NCBI GenBank assembly: GCA_966211815.1
Contig: CBIHOD010000004.1
Coordinates: 62,001 to 126,000 of the forward strand
Source of the DNA: JANPCX01 sp966211815
GTDB taxonomy: Bacteria; Pseudomonadota; Gammaproteobacteria; Burkholderiales; Burkholderiaceae_C
Length of the DNA stretch: 64,000 bases
Direction of reading: 5' to 3'
The notes beneath the pieces are model-generated. The model searched no databases and was not told where the DNA came from. It was given only the letters and a program-made list of their open reading frames with translations. Each line of letters begins with the position of its first letter. Position 1 is the first letter of the stretch. The position numbers and the translations under genes were made by a program. Below, one piece after another: positions 52,263 to 61,818 of this stretch.

Positions 52263-54215
52263 TCAGCGGCCGCCGAGGGCCGAGCCGCCATAGATGCGGG
52301 CGTCGCCCACCCGTTTGATCTGCTGCAGCACCGGCTCGTGGTCGTTGTCCCGCCAATAGGGATGGGCGCTGTCGATCACCATGAATTCGCCCGGCAGCGA
52401 AAGCTTGGCCTCCAGGCGCTGCCAGTAGTGGCTGGATGAAGGCTGCTTCGGCGCCCGCGAACGCTCGACCAGCAGCACGTAGAACGGCCGCTGCGGGAAC
52501 AGCCGCGTCTGCTTGCGGACGAGGTAGGCGGCGCCGACCGCGCGCTCGCGGATCAACACGTCCAGGCAGTCCTGGATCTGCGGGCGGGACAAGTCGGCCG
52601 AGGAGAAGAAAGGCTTGGAAGAGAAATCCACCCGCTCCTGGCCCGCCTGCTCTTCCAGTTGCAGCCGGTCTTTCAGGCGCTGGCGCCAAGCCGGCGCCTC
52701 GGCGTGCCGCCCCTGGCGTTCCAGCGACGCGATGCATTGTTCGAGCGCATGCACGGCGTGGACGTGGTCGCTCTGCGCCACCAATTCCCACAGCGCGAAA
52801 GCCTGCGCCTGGCCTTCGGGCGAGCTGTCGTCGTCCATCAGCCGGGCCAGGCCGTGGGCGATCCCGGCGTGCCGGGGGAACTCCTGGTGCGCGGCACGCC
52901 AGGCAGGGAGCGCTTCCTCGGCGCCTTGGGTGGCCTCGACGCAGGCCGCGCGCTCCTCGGCTTCGTCCGCGGTCAGGCGCGCCGTCTCGCGTTTCTCGTC
53001 CAGCGCGGCCAGGCGCGCGGCCCGGGCCGCGATCGAGCGCGCCGTCTGCGCCCATTGGGCGGCATGGTCGCGCTGCCATTGGGTGTCGAGCGAAGCCAGC
53101 ACCACTTCCATCGCCTTGCCCAGCAGCGAGGCGCTGGATTTGTCGGGCGCCTGGCTGGGCAGCTCGGGCTTGAAATTCGCCAGGTCCAGGCGTTGGCGAA
53201 GGCTGGGGTGGCTGTCGGTGCTGCTGGGCAGCTGCTTATAGGCTTCGCTCAGCCAGGCGGCGGCCTGGGGGTGCGTGAGCGACAGCGCCAGCTTGGAACG
53301 CAGCTCGCGGTAGGGCGTCTGCCGCAGGTCCCCGCCCTGGCGCGCCCTCGAAAAGATCTCGGGCCAGAAGACGTCGCGCAGGTAGCGGTCGGCCACGTGC
53401 AGGGCCACCAGCGCCTGGGCGCTGGCCTGCTCGCCGGACACCTCGTGCGCGACTTTGTCGGCCTCGTATTCCTGCTGCCTGCTCAGGACGAAGGCACGGG
53501 CGTTGAAGCGCGGGAAGTAGCTGGAGAAAAAGAACGCCAGGGCGACGTCGGCGACCGAGCCGCCGCGGCGGCTGGCGTTCTCGCGCAGCTCGGCCAGTCG
53601 CAGCCAGCTGCGCCGGGTGCGGTAGACCCAGGCGCCGAGCTTGCCGTGGGAGCCGCTGAGGTGGCCGTATTCGTGGGCCACGACCGAGGCCAGCTGGCGC
53701 GGGTTGAGCAGGAAGATCAGCGGCAGGCCGAGCACCAGGGTGTTGCGGTACCAGCCGAGCAGGCCCAGTCGCGGGCGCTGCACGACGGCGGCGTTGAGCT
53801 GCCCGTCGATCAGCACCTCATCGAAACGCGGGCCCTTGGTGCGTTCCTGCACCTTGTCGAGCATCTTGAACAGGGCGGGCGCCTGCGCCCGGGTGACGCG
53901 CCGGCCCCTGGGTGCGGGGAAAGGCGTCCACAGCGCGCGCGTCACCGACAGCGCCAGCGACAGGCCGGCCAAGCCGACCATGACCATCGCGCCCCCGACC
54001 CGCTGCCCATCCATCCAGCGCGAGACGACCCACGCGACCGCGGCCAGCCCGAGCAGCAGGGCGGCCCAGACGACCGCGTACCCGAGCAGCGCCATCAGCA
54101 CCGTGCCGCGCCGGAAGGCGTCGGGCGAATGCGAGCTGTCGCGCTCGTGGCCCGAGACCCAGTGCGAGAAGCGCAGGCCGGCGGTGTCGAGGAAGGAGGT
54201 CAGCGCCGCCTCCAT
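52263..54215 (-). CDS. M48 family metallopeptidase
   Basis: 650-residue membrane metalloprotease. Two N-terminal membrane spans (about residues 38-65 and 75-95) are followed by the M48 catalytic domain: zinc ligands His181 and His185 with Glu182 in SVVAHEYGHLSGSH, and the third ligand in RQQEYEADKVAHE. A long C-terminal part with helical, TPR-like segments (DEKRETARLTADEAEERAACVEAT and after) is not part of the peptidase. M48 proteins such as HtpX degrade damaged membrane proteins. Start at 54215 is chosen because the frame further upstream overlaps alaS. alaS is 46 bases upstream. Confidence 0.88.
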   Translation of the reverse strand: MEAALTSFLDTAGLRFSHWVSGHERDSSHSPDAFRRGTVLMALLGYAVVWAALLLGLAAVAWVVSRWMDGQRVGGAMVMVGLAGLSLALSVTRALWTPFPAPRGRRVTRAQAPALFKMLDKVQERTKGPRFDEVLIDGQLNAAVVQRPRLGLLGWYRNTLVLGLPLIFLLNPRQLASVVAHEYGHLSGSHGKLGAWVYRTRRSWLRLAELRENASRRGGSVADVALAFFFSSYFPRFNARAFVLSRQQEYEADKVAHEVSGEQASAQALVALHVADRYLRDVFWPEIFSRARQGGDLRQTPYRELRSKLALSLTHPQAAAWLSEAYKQLPSSTDSHPSLRQRLDLANFKPELPSQAPDKSSASLLGKAMEVVLASLDTQWQRDHAAQWAQTARSIAARAARLAALDEKRETARLTADEAEERAACVEATQGAEEALPAWRAAHQEFPRHAGIAHGLARLMDDDSSPEGQAQAFALWELVAQSDHVHAVHALEQCIASLERQGRHAEAPAWRQRLKDRLQLEEQAGQERVDFSSKPFFSSADLSRPQIQDCLDVLIRERAVGAAYLVRKQTRLFPQRPFYVLLVERSRAPKQPSSSHYWQRLEAKLSLPGEFMVIDSAHPYWRDNDHEPVLQQIKRVGDARIYGGSALGGR

Positions 54216-54261
54216 CCAAGAATGGGGCCCCAGGGGCCGGACGAGTGCGGCGCCGCGCTCA

Positions 54262-56898
54262 TCACAGCCGTTCCGCGACCCAGCCCTGGACCGAAGCCAG
54301 CGCCTTGTCCAGGCCGGCCGCGTCGGTGCCGCCGGCCATCGCCATGTCGGCCTTGCCGCCGCCCTTGCCGCCCACCTGCTGGGCGACGAAGTTGACCAGC
54401 TCGCCGGCCTTGACGCGGCCGGTGCTGTCGCTGGTGACACCGGCGGCCAGCTGGACCTTGCCGCCGCCGTCGACCGCGGCCAGCACGATCGCCGCGGACT
54501 TGAGCTTGTCCTTGAGCTTGTCGAGCGTTTCGCGCAGCGATTTGGCGTCGGCGCCGTCGAGCTTGGCGGCCAGCACCTTCAGGCCCTTCACGTCCAGCGC
54601 CCGCTGGAGCAACTCGTCGCCCTGGGACGACGCCAGCCTGCCCTTGACCGCCACCAGCTCTTTTTCGAGGCCGCGCACCTGTTCGAGCACCTGGGCCAGG
54701 CGGGCCGGCACTTCGGCGGCCGAGGACTTGAGGCTTGCAGCGAGTTTGTGCACCGTGCCTTCGAGCGACTGCAGGTAGGCCAGCGCGTTGTCGCCGGTGA
54801 CGGCCTCGACGCGGCGCACGCCTGCCTGGATGCCGCTTTCGGCCACGATCTTGAACAGGCCGATGTCGCCGGTGCGCTGCACGTGCACGCCGCCGCACAG
54901 CTCGCGGCTGCTGCCGATGTCCAGGACCCGGACCTCGTCGCCGTACTTCTCGCCGAACAGCATCATCGCGCCGCTCTTCTGGGCCTCTTCGATGGGGAGG
55001 ATGCGCGCCTGCGTGGGGTGGTTGGCCAGGATCTCGGCGTTGACGATGGCCTCGACCCTGGCGATCTCGGCGTCGGTCATCGGCGCGTTGTGGGCGAAGT
55101 CGAAGCGGGTGCGCTCGGCGTTGACCAGCGAACCTTTCTGCTGCACGTGGGCGCCCAGCACCTCGCGCAGCGCCTTGTGCATCAAGTGGGTGGCGCTGTG
55201 GTTGCGCACGGTGCGGGCGCGGCGCTCGCCGTCCACCCGGGCGTCGAAGGCGTCGCCCACCTTCACTTCGCCCTCCGCCACGCGGCCGTGGTGGCCGAAG
55301 ACCGCCGCCTGCACCTTGAGCGTGTCGTCGACGAGCACGCGCGTGGTGGCGTTGCGCAGCTCGCCGGTGTCGCCCACCTGGCCGCCGCTCTCGGCGTAGA
55401 ACGGCGTCTGGTCGAGCACGACGACGACGTCGGCGCCGGCCCGAGCCGATTGCACCGGGCTGCCGTCGACGTAGACGGCCGTGACCTTCGCGCCCTCGCG
55501 GACGAGGTGCTCGTAGCCGTGGAAGACGGTGTCGGCGCCGGCGTATTCCAGGCCCTGGGCCATCTTGAACTTGCCGGCGGCGCGGGCCTGGTCGCGCTGG
55601 CGCTCCATCGCGGCGTTGAAGCCGGCCTCGTCGACGGTCACCCCGCGCTCGCGGCAGACGTCGGCGGTGAGGTCCAAGGGGAAGCCGTAGGTGTCGTGCA
55701 GCTTGAAGGCGGTCTCGCCGTCGACGCCCCGGGCGCCGCCGGCCAACGCGGCCTCCAGGATCTCCATGCCGTTGGCGATGGTTCGGAAGAAGCCTTCCTC
55801 CTCCTGCTTGAGCACGTCGGTGGCGCGGGCCATCTCGCGGCGCAGCTCGGGGTAGGCCTCGCCCATCTCGGCGGCCAGCGGCTCGACGAGCGTGTGGAAG
55901 AACGGCTTGCGCGCGCCCAGCTTGTAGCCGTGGCGGATCGCGCGGCGGGCGATGCGGCGAAGCACGTAGCCGCGGCCGGCATTGCTCGGGATCACGCCGT
56001 CGACCACGGTGAAGGTGCAGGCGCGGATGTGGTCGGCGATCACCTTCAGCGAGGGCGACGCGGCGTCGACACTGCCCGCGCCGCCGCCGGCCGCCTCCAC
56101 CGCCTTCCTGGCGGCGGAGAGCAGGTTGACGAAGGTGTCGATCTCGTAGTTGCTGTGCACGTGCTGCAGCACCGCGGTGATGCGCTCCAGGCCCATGCCG
56201 GTGTCCACGCTGGGCTTGGGCAGCTTGTGCATCACGCCGTCTTCGGTGCGGTTGAACTGCATGAAGACGTTGTTCCAGATCTCGATGTAGCGGTCGCCGT
56301 CTTCACCGGGGGAGCCGGGCGGGCCGCCGGCGACCTCCGGGCCGTGGTCGTAGAAGATCTCGGTGCAGGGGCCGCAGGGGCCGGTGTCGCCCATCATCCA
56401 GAAGTTGTCGGAGGCGTAGCGCGCGCCCTTGTTGTCGCCGATGCGCACGATGCGCTCGGCCGGCACGCCCACTCGCTTGTTCCAGATCTCGTAGGCCTCG
56501 TCGTCCTCGGCGTAGACCGTGACCCAGAGCTTCTCCTTGGGCAGCTTGTAGACCTCGGTGAGCAGCTCCCAGGCGTAGGCGATCGCGTCCTCCTTGAAAT
56601 AGTCGCCGAAGGAGAAATTGCCCAGCATCTCGAAGAAGGTGTGGTGGCGCGCGGTGTAGCCGACGTTCTCCAGGTCGTTGTGCTTGCCCCCGGCGCGGAT
56701 GCACTTCTGCGAGGTGGTGGCGCGGCTGTAGGGCCGCTTGTCGAAGCCCAGGAACACGTCCTTGAACTGGTTCATGCCCGCATTGGTGAACAACAGTGTC
56801 GGGTCGTCACCGGGCACCACCGGGCTGCTGGCCACGATGGTGTGGCCCTTCGATTCAAAAAACTTCAGGAACTGCGAACGAATCTCGGAGGCTTTCAT
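54262..56898 (-). CDS. alaS: alanine--tRNA ligase
   Basis: 878-residue class II synthetase of normal length. The catalytic domain opens with MKASEIRSQFLKFFESKGHTIV and shows DDPTLLFTNAGMNQFKD and the TSQKCIRAGGKHNDLENVG motif. The editing domain has the zinc ligands in RNHSATHLMHKAL and ELCGGVHVQRTGDIG. A C-Ala domain ends the protein (GGKGGGKADMAMAGG). It charges tRNA-Ala and removes misacylated Ser and Gly. A promoter with a perfect -10 sequence lies about 90 bases upstream. Confidence 0.96.
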   Translation of the reverse strand: MKASEIRSQFLKFFESKGHTIVASSPVVPGDDPTLLFTNAGMNQFKDVFLGFDKRPYSRATTSQKCIRAGGKHNDLENVGYTARHHTFFEMLGNFSFGDYFKEDAIAYAWELLTEVYKLPKEKLWVTVYAEDDEAYEIWNKRVGVPAERIVRIGDNKGARYASDNFWMMGDTGPCGPCTEIFYDHGPEVAGGPPGSPGEDGDRYIEIWNNVFMQFNRTEDGVMHKLPKPSVDTGMGLERITAVLQHVHSNYEIDTFVNLLSAARKAVEAAGGGAGSVDAASPSLKVIADHIRACTFTVVDGVIPSNAGRGYVLRRIARRAIRHGYKLGARKPFFHTLVEPLAAEMGEAYPELRREMARATDVLKQEEEGFFRTIANGMEILEAALAGGARGVDGETAFKLHDTYGFPLDLTADVCRERGVTVDEAGFNAAMERQRDQARAAGKFKMAQGLEYAGADTVFHGYEHLVREGAKVTAVYVDGSPVQSARAGADVVVVLDQTPFYAESGGQVGDTGELRNATTRVLVDDTLKVQAAVFGHHGRVAEGEVKVGDAFDARVDGERRARTVRNHSATHLMHKALREVLGAHVQQKGSLVNAERTRFDFAHNAPMTDAEIARVEAIVNAEILANHPTQARILPIEEAQKSGAMMLFGEKYGDEVRVLDIGSSRELCGGVHVQRTGDIGLFKIVAESGIQAGVRRVEAVTGDNALAYLQSLEGTVHKLAASLKSSAAEVPARLAQVLEQVRGLEKELVAVKGRLASSQGDELLQRALDVKGLKVLAAKLDGADAKSLRETLDKLKDKLKSAAIVLAAVDGGGKVQLAAGVTSDSTGRVKAGELVNFVAQQVGGKGGGKADMAMAGGTDAAGLDKALASVQGWVAERL

Positions 56899-56943
56899 GG
56901 CCGGGTGACTTTCTGTGGGAGGGGCGGATTCCGCCTGGGCGGG

Positions 56944-56991
56944 CGCCCGGTTTTAGGCTCGCGCCGGGCGTTTTTTATCCTTTCAATTATA
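56944..56991 (-). promoter_or_regulatory. alaS promoter and leader hairpin
   Basis: On the minus strand a perfect -10 hexamer TATAAT (56986-56991) precedes the alaS leader; the -35 region is poor. The leader then contains CGCCCGG...CCGGGCG (56944-56950 and 56964-56970), a hairpin with a 13-base loop in the first part of the transcript. On the plus strand the same hairpin ends in TTTTTT, so it could also terminate transcripts running towards 57000. The rest of the 406-base gap up to 57304 shows no gene; weak promoter-like sequence is seen near 57091-57126 for the operon that follows. Confidence 0.5.
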
Positions 56992-57304
56992 GGTGCCGCC
57001 CCCGGGAGGGCAGCGCGCGCGCGCCCTTGACGGCCGCTGCGGCAGGGGCCGCCACGCCTGGGAAAACCCCGAGCCGGAACGACCTGTTACTTGTGACAGA
57101 TCTCCTGGGCGGCCGCTGCTTATATGCTGGCCTTCATCGATTTGTGGGGTTGAAGTGGGGCAAGTGGCGCGGCGGGGCCTTCGGCCCGCCGGCCGGTTTA
57201 TCCCCGGCGAAGAAAACACCCTTCCCTCTCTCAGCTCCGATGGCTGGCCGAACCAGCGGCCGCCGCCCGGGTGACGCGGTTTCGCGAGCGGAAGGGAAAG
57301 ACTG

Positions 57305-59917
57305 TTGAGCGATCCCATCAAAGTCCTGCTGGTGGAGGACGAACCCAACGACGCCGAGCTGGTGCTGCGGACGCTGCGCCGCGGCGGGCTGGCCTGCGAC
57401 GGCCTGCGCGTCGACACGGAGGCCGACTTCCGACGCGAACTCGACGCCTTCGGCCCCCACATCGTGCTGTCGGACTTCAGCATGCCGCTGTTCGACGGCA
57501 TGGAGGCGCTGGCGGTGGCGCACCGCTCCCATCCCCACATCCCCTTCATCTTCGTCTCGGGCACGATCGGCGAGGAGTACGCCATCCAGGCGCTGAAGAA
57601 CGGGGCCACCGACTACGTGCTGAAGCATGACCTGGGCCGGCTGCGGCCCGCGGTCGACCGGGCCCTGCAGGACGCCGAGATCGCCGCCGAGCAGGCCCGC
57701 ATGCGGGAGGCTCTGCGCCACAGCGAGCTGCGTTTCCGGCTCGCGGCGTCGACCGGCGACGTCTGGGACTGGGAGATCGGCACCGGCGGCGCCCACATCT
57801 CGCGCCAGTGGAAGGAGCGCCTGGGCTACCAGGACGACGAGGTGGAGAACACCGCGGCCGCCTGGCAGGCCCTGCTCCACCCGGACGACCGGGCCATGGT
57901 GCTGCAGGCCTTCCGCGACCACCTGAGGCGCCGGATTCCCTACGACGTCGAGTACCGCAACCGCACCCGCGCCGGCGAATACCGCTGGTCGCACGCGAAA
58001 GGCCAGGCGGTCTGGGACGAGCACGGCCGCGCCACCTACATGGCCGGTTCGGTGGTCGACATCACGCAGCGCAAGCAGGCGGAAATCAAGGTGCGCAGGC
58101 TGAACCGGGTGTACGCGGTGCTCAGCGGCATCAACTGGCTGATCGTGCACACGCAGGACCGCCATGAGCTGCTCAGGGAAGCCTGCCGGGTGTCGGTGGA
58201 CAGCGGGCATTTCCTGCTGGCCTGGATCGGCGTGCTGGACTGCAAGACCCGGCACCTGGAGCCGGTGGCCTGGACGGGCACCGGCGAGGACCGCATCGGG
58301 CGGTTGTCGAAGGACATCTCGTCGCGCCTGTCCGGCCTGGCCGGCGTGCCGCGCCGCGCGCTGGCCGAGCGCCGGCCGGTGATCGTCGAAGACACCGCCG
58401 ACGAGCCCGACGGGGAGGCGCTGCGCGAGGCGCTGGGCGTCAAGTTCCGGTCGTTCGCCGTGCTGCCCATCCTGGTGGGCGGCCAGGTCTACGGCACGCT
58501 GGCGCTCTACGCGGCCGAACCCGGGTTCTTCGACGAGGCCGAGATGCGCCTGCTGGTGGACCTGAGCAACGACATCGCCTTCGGGCTGGACCACATCGAC
58601 AAGGCGGAGAAGCTCAACTACCTGGCCTACTACGACGCGCTCACCGGCCTGGCCAACCGGGCGCTTTTCAACGAGCGGCTGTCGCAGTTCGTCGAAGCGG
58701 CGCGGCGCGACCGGCACAAGCTGGCGGTGGTGTCGATCGACATCGACCGCTTCAAGGTGATCAACGACACCCTGGGCCGCCAAGCGGGCGACGAAGTGCT
58801 CAAGCAGGTGGCGCAGCGCCTGCTGCACCACCGCGCGACCGAGGCCGGGCAGCTCGCGCGCATCGAGGGCGACCACTTCTCGCTCGTGATCCCCGAGTTT
58901 TCTTCGGAAGAGAGCCTGGCCCGCGACGTGTTGCAGCGCGCCCAGGAATACTTCGGGGCGCCTTTCCTGGCCGGCGGCTCCGAGCTGCGCCTGGTCGCTC
59001 GCTTCGGCATCGCCGTCTTCCCGGGCGACGGCGAAGACGGCGAGACGCTCTTCCGCAACGCCGAGGCCGCGGTCAAGAAAGCCTACGACCGCGGGGAGCG
59101 CTGCCTCTTCTACACCCAGGAGATGACGGAGAAGATCGCCGGCAGGCTGGCCCTGGAGAACCGGTTGCGCCAGGCGCTGGAAAGGGACGAGTTCGTCCTT
59201 TACTACCAGCCCAAGGTCGACGTCGCCACCCGCCGCATCCGCAGCGTCGAGGCCTTGATCCGCTGGCTCAGCCCCGAGCGGGGGCTGGTGCCGCCGGCCG
59301 AGTTCATCCCGCTGCTGGAGGAGACGGGGATGATCATGGAAGTCGGCGCGTGGGCGCTCGGCCGCGCCGCGCTCGACCACCGTTGCTGGACGGAGATGGG
59401 CATCGCCGACGTGCCGCGCATCGCGGTCAACGTGTCCCAGATCCAGCTGCGCAGGCGGGACTTCGTCGACACGGTGAGCGACGCCATCGCCGAAGGGACG
59501 GACCCGCCCGGCATCGACCTGGAGATCACCGAAAGCCTGGTGATGGAGGACGTCGAGTCCAACATCCAGAAGCTCAAGCGCGTCCGGGGGCTGGGGCCGA
59601 GCATCGCCATCGACGACTTCGGCACCGGCTATTCCTCCCTGAGCTACCTGGCGCGGCTGCCGGTGCAGACCTTGAAGATCGACCGCTCGTTCATCATCAC
59701 CATGCTCGAGGAGCCGCACACCATGACGCTCGTGGCCACCGTCATCTCCATGGCCCATTCGCTCGGGCTCAAGGTCGTCGCCGAAGGCGTCGAGACCGAG
59801 GCCCAGGCGGCGGTGCTGCAACGGCACGGTTGCGACGAGATGCAGGGCTACCTGTTCAGCCGCCCGCTGCCGATGGAGCAGCTCACCGACATGCTGGCCA
59901 GGGAGGTCGCGGCATGA
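57305..59917 (+). CDS. REC-PAS-GAF-GGDEF-EAL protein (predicted c-di-GMP phosphodiesterase)
   Basis: 870-residue cytoplasmic signalling protein. Order: receiver domain (1-125, phospho-acceptor Asp57 in VLSDFSMP), PAS (about 135-260), GAF (275-430), GGDEF (435-610) and EAL (615-865). The GGDEF signature is EGDHF (521-525), so diguanylate cyclase activity is unlikely. EAL is intact at 649-651 (SVEALIRW) with NVS, DLEITES and IDDFGTGYSSLSYL motifs, so it should hydrolyse c-di-GMP. The start is TTG after GGAAGGGAAAG. It overlaps the TonB receptor gene by four bases, and its receiver resembles the one encoded at 63897. Confidence 0.9.
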   Translation: MSDPIKVLLVEDEPNDAELVLRTLRRGGLACDGLRVDTEADFRRELDAFGPHIVLSDFSMPLFDGMEALAVAHRSHPHIPFIFVSGTIGEEYAIQALKNGATDYVLKHDLGRLRPAVDRALQDAEIAAEQARMREALRHSELRFRLAASTGDVWDWEIGTGGAHISRQWKERLGYQDDEVENTAAAWQALLHPDDRAMVLQAFRDHLRRRIPYDVEYRNRTRAGEYRWSHAKGQAVWDEHGRATYMAGSVVDITQRKQAEIKVRRLNRVYAVLSGINWLIVHTQDRHELLREACRVSVDSGHFLLAWIGVLDCKTRHLEPVAWTGTGEDRIGRLSKDISSRLSGLAGVPRRALAERRPVIVEDTADEPDGEALREALGVKFRSFAVLPILVGGQVYGTLALYAAEPGFFDEAEMRLLVDLSNDIAFGLDHIDKAEKLNYLAYYDALTGLANRALFNERLSQFVEAARRDRHKLAVVSIDIDRFKVINDTLGRQAGDEVLKQVAQRLLHHRATEAGQLARIEGDHFSLVIPEFSSEESLARDVLQRAQEYFGAPFLAGGSELRLVARFGIAVFPGDGEDGETLFRNAEAAVKKAYDRGERCLFYTQEMTEKIAGRLALENRLRQALERDEFVLYYQPKVDVATRRIRSVEALIRWLSPERGLVPPAEFIPLLEETGMIMEVGAWALGRAALDHRCWTEMGIADVPRIAVNVSQIQLRRRDFVDTVSDAIAEGTDPPGIDLEITESLVMEDVESNIQKLKRVRGLGPSIAIDDFGTGYSSLSYLARLPVQTLKIDRSFIITMLEEPHTMTLVATVISMAHSLGLKVVAEGVETEAQAAVLQRHGCDEMQGYLFSRPLPMEQLTDMLAREVAA

Positions 59918-61818
59918 GGCCCGCCGCGACCGGCCGGGGGCGGCGGCTCGCGGCCGCCGCGCTGCTCGCCGCGGCCCCGCTGGCGCCGCAAGCTGCGCAG
60001 GGCGACCTGGCCGACCTGTCGCTGGAAGAACTGTCGGGCATCGAGATCACCTCGGTCTCCAAGCGCGGGGAGCCTTTGCGCGAAGTGGCGGGATCGGTCT
60101 ACGTCATCACCGGCGAACAGATACGCCGCTCGGGCGCGGACTCGCTGCCCGAGGCCCTGCGCCTGGCGCCGAACCTGCAGGTGGCCCAGATCGACGCCGC
60201 CCAGTACGCCATCAGCGCCCGCGGTTTCAACAACGCGATCGGCAACAAGCTGCTGGTGCTGATCGACGGCCGCACCGTCTATTCGCCCGTCTTCTCCGGC
60301 GTGTTCTGGGACCAGCAGGATGTGCTGCTCGCCGATGTCGACCGCATCGAGGTGATCAGCGGCCCCGGCGGGACGCTGTGGGGCTCCAACGCGGTGAACG
60401 GCGTGATCAACGTGATCACCCTGCCCGCGGCGCGGACCCAGGGGACCTGGCTCTCCGCCGAGTCGGGCGACCGGTCGGACGGGCTGGCGCTGCGGCACGG
60501 CGGGACGCTGGGCGGCGGCGGACATTGGCGGGCCTATGCCAAGGCGTCGGACCTGCAGAACACGCGCAAGGCCTCGGGGGCGTCGGCGCCCGACGGCCGG
60601 GAGCGGCGCCAGGCCGGGCTGCGCGCCGACTGGCGCGCCGGCGGCGGCGATCTCACGCTGCAGGGCGACGTGTACGAAGGGCGGGCGGAGCACCGCGGCT
60701 ACTTCGGCCGGGTCGAGCTGGGCCCGATCGATGTTTCCGGCAGCAACCTGCTGGCGCGCTGGACCCGGCGCCTGGAAGGCGGCTCCGACGTCAAGCTTCA
60801 GGCCTATTACGACCGCACACGGCGCAGCGACGCGGCGCTGTACAGCCCGGAAGTCGAGATTTTCGACGTCGAATTCCAGCATGGCCTGCCGCTGGGCCGG
60901 CACCGCCTGCTCTGGGGCGGCGGCTACCGCCGGGCCAGGGACGACATCCGCCCCGGCCTGTTCTTCGGCTTCTCGCCGGCCAGCCGCACGCTGGACTGGA
61001 CCAACCTGTTCGCGCAGGCCGAAATGCGCCTGGGCGAGGCGGTCGACCTGGCGCTGGGCGCCAAGCTGGAGCGCAACGACTACACCGGCACCGAGGCGCT
61101 GCCGAGCGCGCGGCTGGGCTGGAAAGTGGCCAAGGACCACCTGCTCTGGGCGGCCGTCTCGCGCGCCGTGCGCGCCCCGGCGCGGCTGGACCGCGAGCTG
61201 CGCCTGCCGCCGAACCCGCCCTACATCATCGCGGGCGGCCCCGGCTTCGTCTCCGAGGTCGTGAACGTCTACGAGCTGGGCGTGCGCGCGCAGCCGTCCG
61301 CTTCGGTCACGTATGCCGCGACGCTCTTCCACCACGACTGGGACAGGCTGCGCAGCGGCCAGCCACCGCCGGGCGCCCAGGTCCAGAACATGATCGACGG
61401 CACCACCCGCGGCGCCGAAGCCTGGGCCGCGTGGCAAGCGCTTCCGGCTTGGCGGCTCACGGCGGGCGCGACGCTGCTGCGCCACCGCCTGGGGCTCAAG
61501 CCCGGCAGCACCGACCCGTCCGGGCCGCGCGAACTCGGCAACGACCCGCGGCACCAATGGATGCTGCGCTCGGCCGTCAACCTGCCGCGGGCGCAGGAAC
61601 TGGACATCGCGGTGCGCCGCGTCGGCGCCCTGCCCTATCCAGCCGTGCCGGCCTACACGGCGGTGGACCTGGCCTACGGTTGGCAGGCGGCGACCGGCTT
61701 GCGGTTGTCGGTGTCGGCCCGCAACCTCTTCGACGGCGGGCACCCGGAATTCGGCGCCCCGGCCGACCGCAGCGAAATCGGCCGCAGCGTCCAGCTGCAG
61801 CTCGCATGGTCGCTCTGA
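59914..61818 (+). CDS. TonB-dependent outer-membrane receptor
   Basis: 634-residue outer-membrane protein. Signal peptide to about residue 30 (LAAAALLAAAPLAPQAAQ), then a TonB-box-like LADLSLEELSGIEITSVS stretch, a plug domain (about 45-165, with SVYVITGEQIRRSGADSLPEALRLAPNLQV and GTLWGSNAVNGVINVIT), and a 22-strand barrel ending LQLAWSL, with the terminal aromatic/hydrophobic pattern for BAM insertion. The ligand is unknown. The start ATG overlaps the upstream stop (ATGA). The tight operon with YfiR and a sensor kinase suggests a signalling rather than a purely uptake role. Confidence 0.92.
   Translation: MRPAATGRGRRLAAAALLAAAPLAPQAAQGDLADLSLEELSGIEITSVSKRGEPLREVAGSVYVITGEQIRRSGADSLPEALRLAPNLQVAQIDAAQYAISARGFNNAIGNKLLVLIDGRTVYSPVFSGVFWDQQDVLLADVDRIEVISGPGGTLWGSNAVNGVINVITLPAARTQGTWLSAESGDRSDGLALRHGGTLGGGGHWRAYAKASDLQNTRKASGASAPDGRERRQAGLRADWRAGGGDLTLQGDVYEGRAEHRGYFGRVELGPIDVSGSNLLARWTRRLEGGSDVKLQAYYDRTRRSDAALYSPEVEIFDVEFQHGLPLGRHRLLWGGGYRRARDDIRPGLFFGFSPASRTLDWTNLFAQAEMRLGEAVDLALGAKLERNDYTGTEALPSARLGWKVAKDHLLWAAVSRAVRAPARLDRELRLPPNPPYIIAGGPGFVSEVVNVYELGVRAQPSASVTYAATLFHHDWDRLRSGQPPPGAQVQNMIDGTTRGAEAWAAWQALPAWRLTAGATLLRHRLGLKPGSTDPSGPRELGNDPRHQWMLRSAVNLPRAQELDIAVRRVGALPYPAVPAYTAVDLAYGWQAATGLRLSVSARNLFDGGHPEFGAPADRSEIGRSVQLQLAWSL

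Noticed and set aside
53641..57030. An open frame of about 1,100 codons on the plus strand opposite alaS and the M48 gene
   Set aside because: The translation is dominated by Arg, Gly, Val, His and Ala with no motif, as expected for the antisense of GC-rich genes; alaS on the other strand is unmistakable.
57091..57126. Possible promoter (TTGTGA ... TATATG) for the c-di-GMP operon
   Set aside because: The spacing is about 24 bases, too long for sigma-70; no better pair was found.
57305..59917. Active diguanylate cyclase
   Set aside because: The signature is EGDHF rather than GGDEF, so cyclase activity is not claimed.
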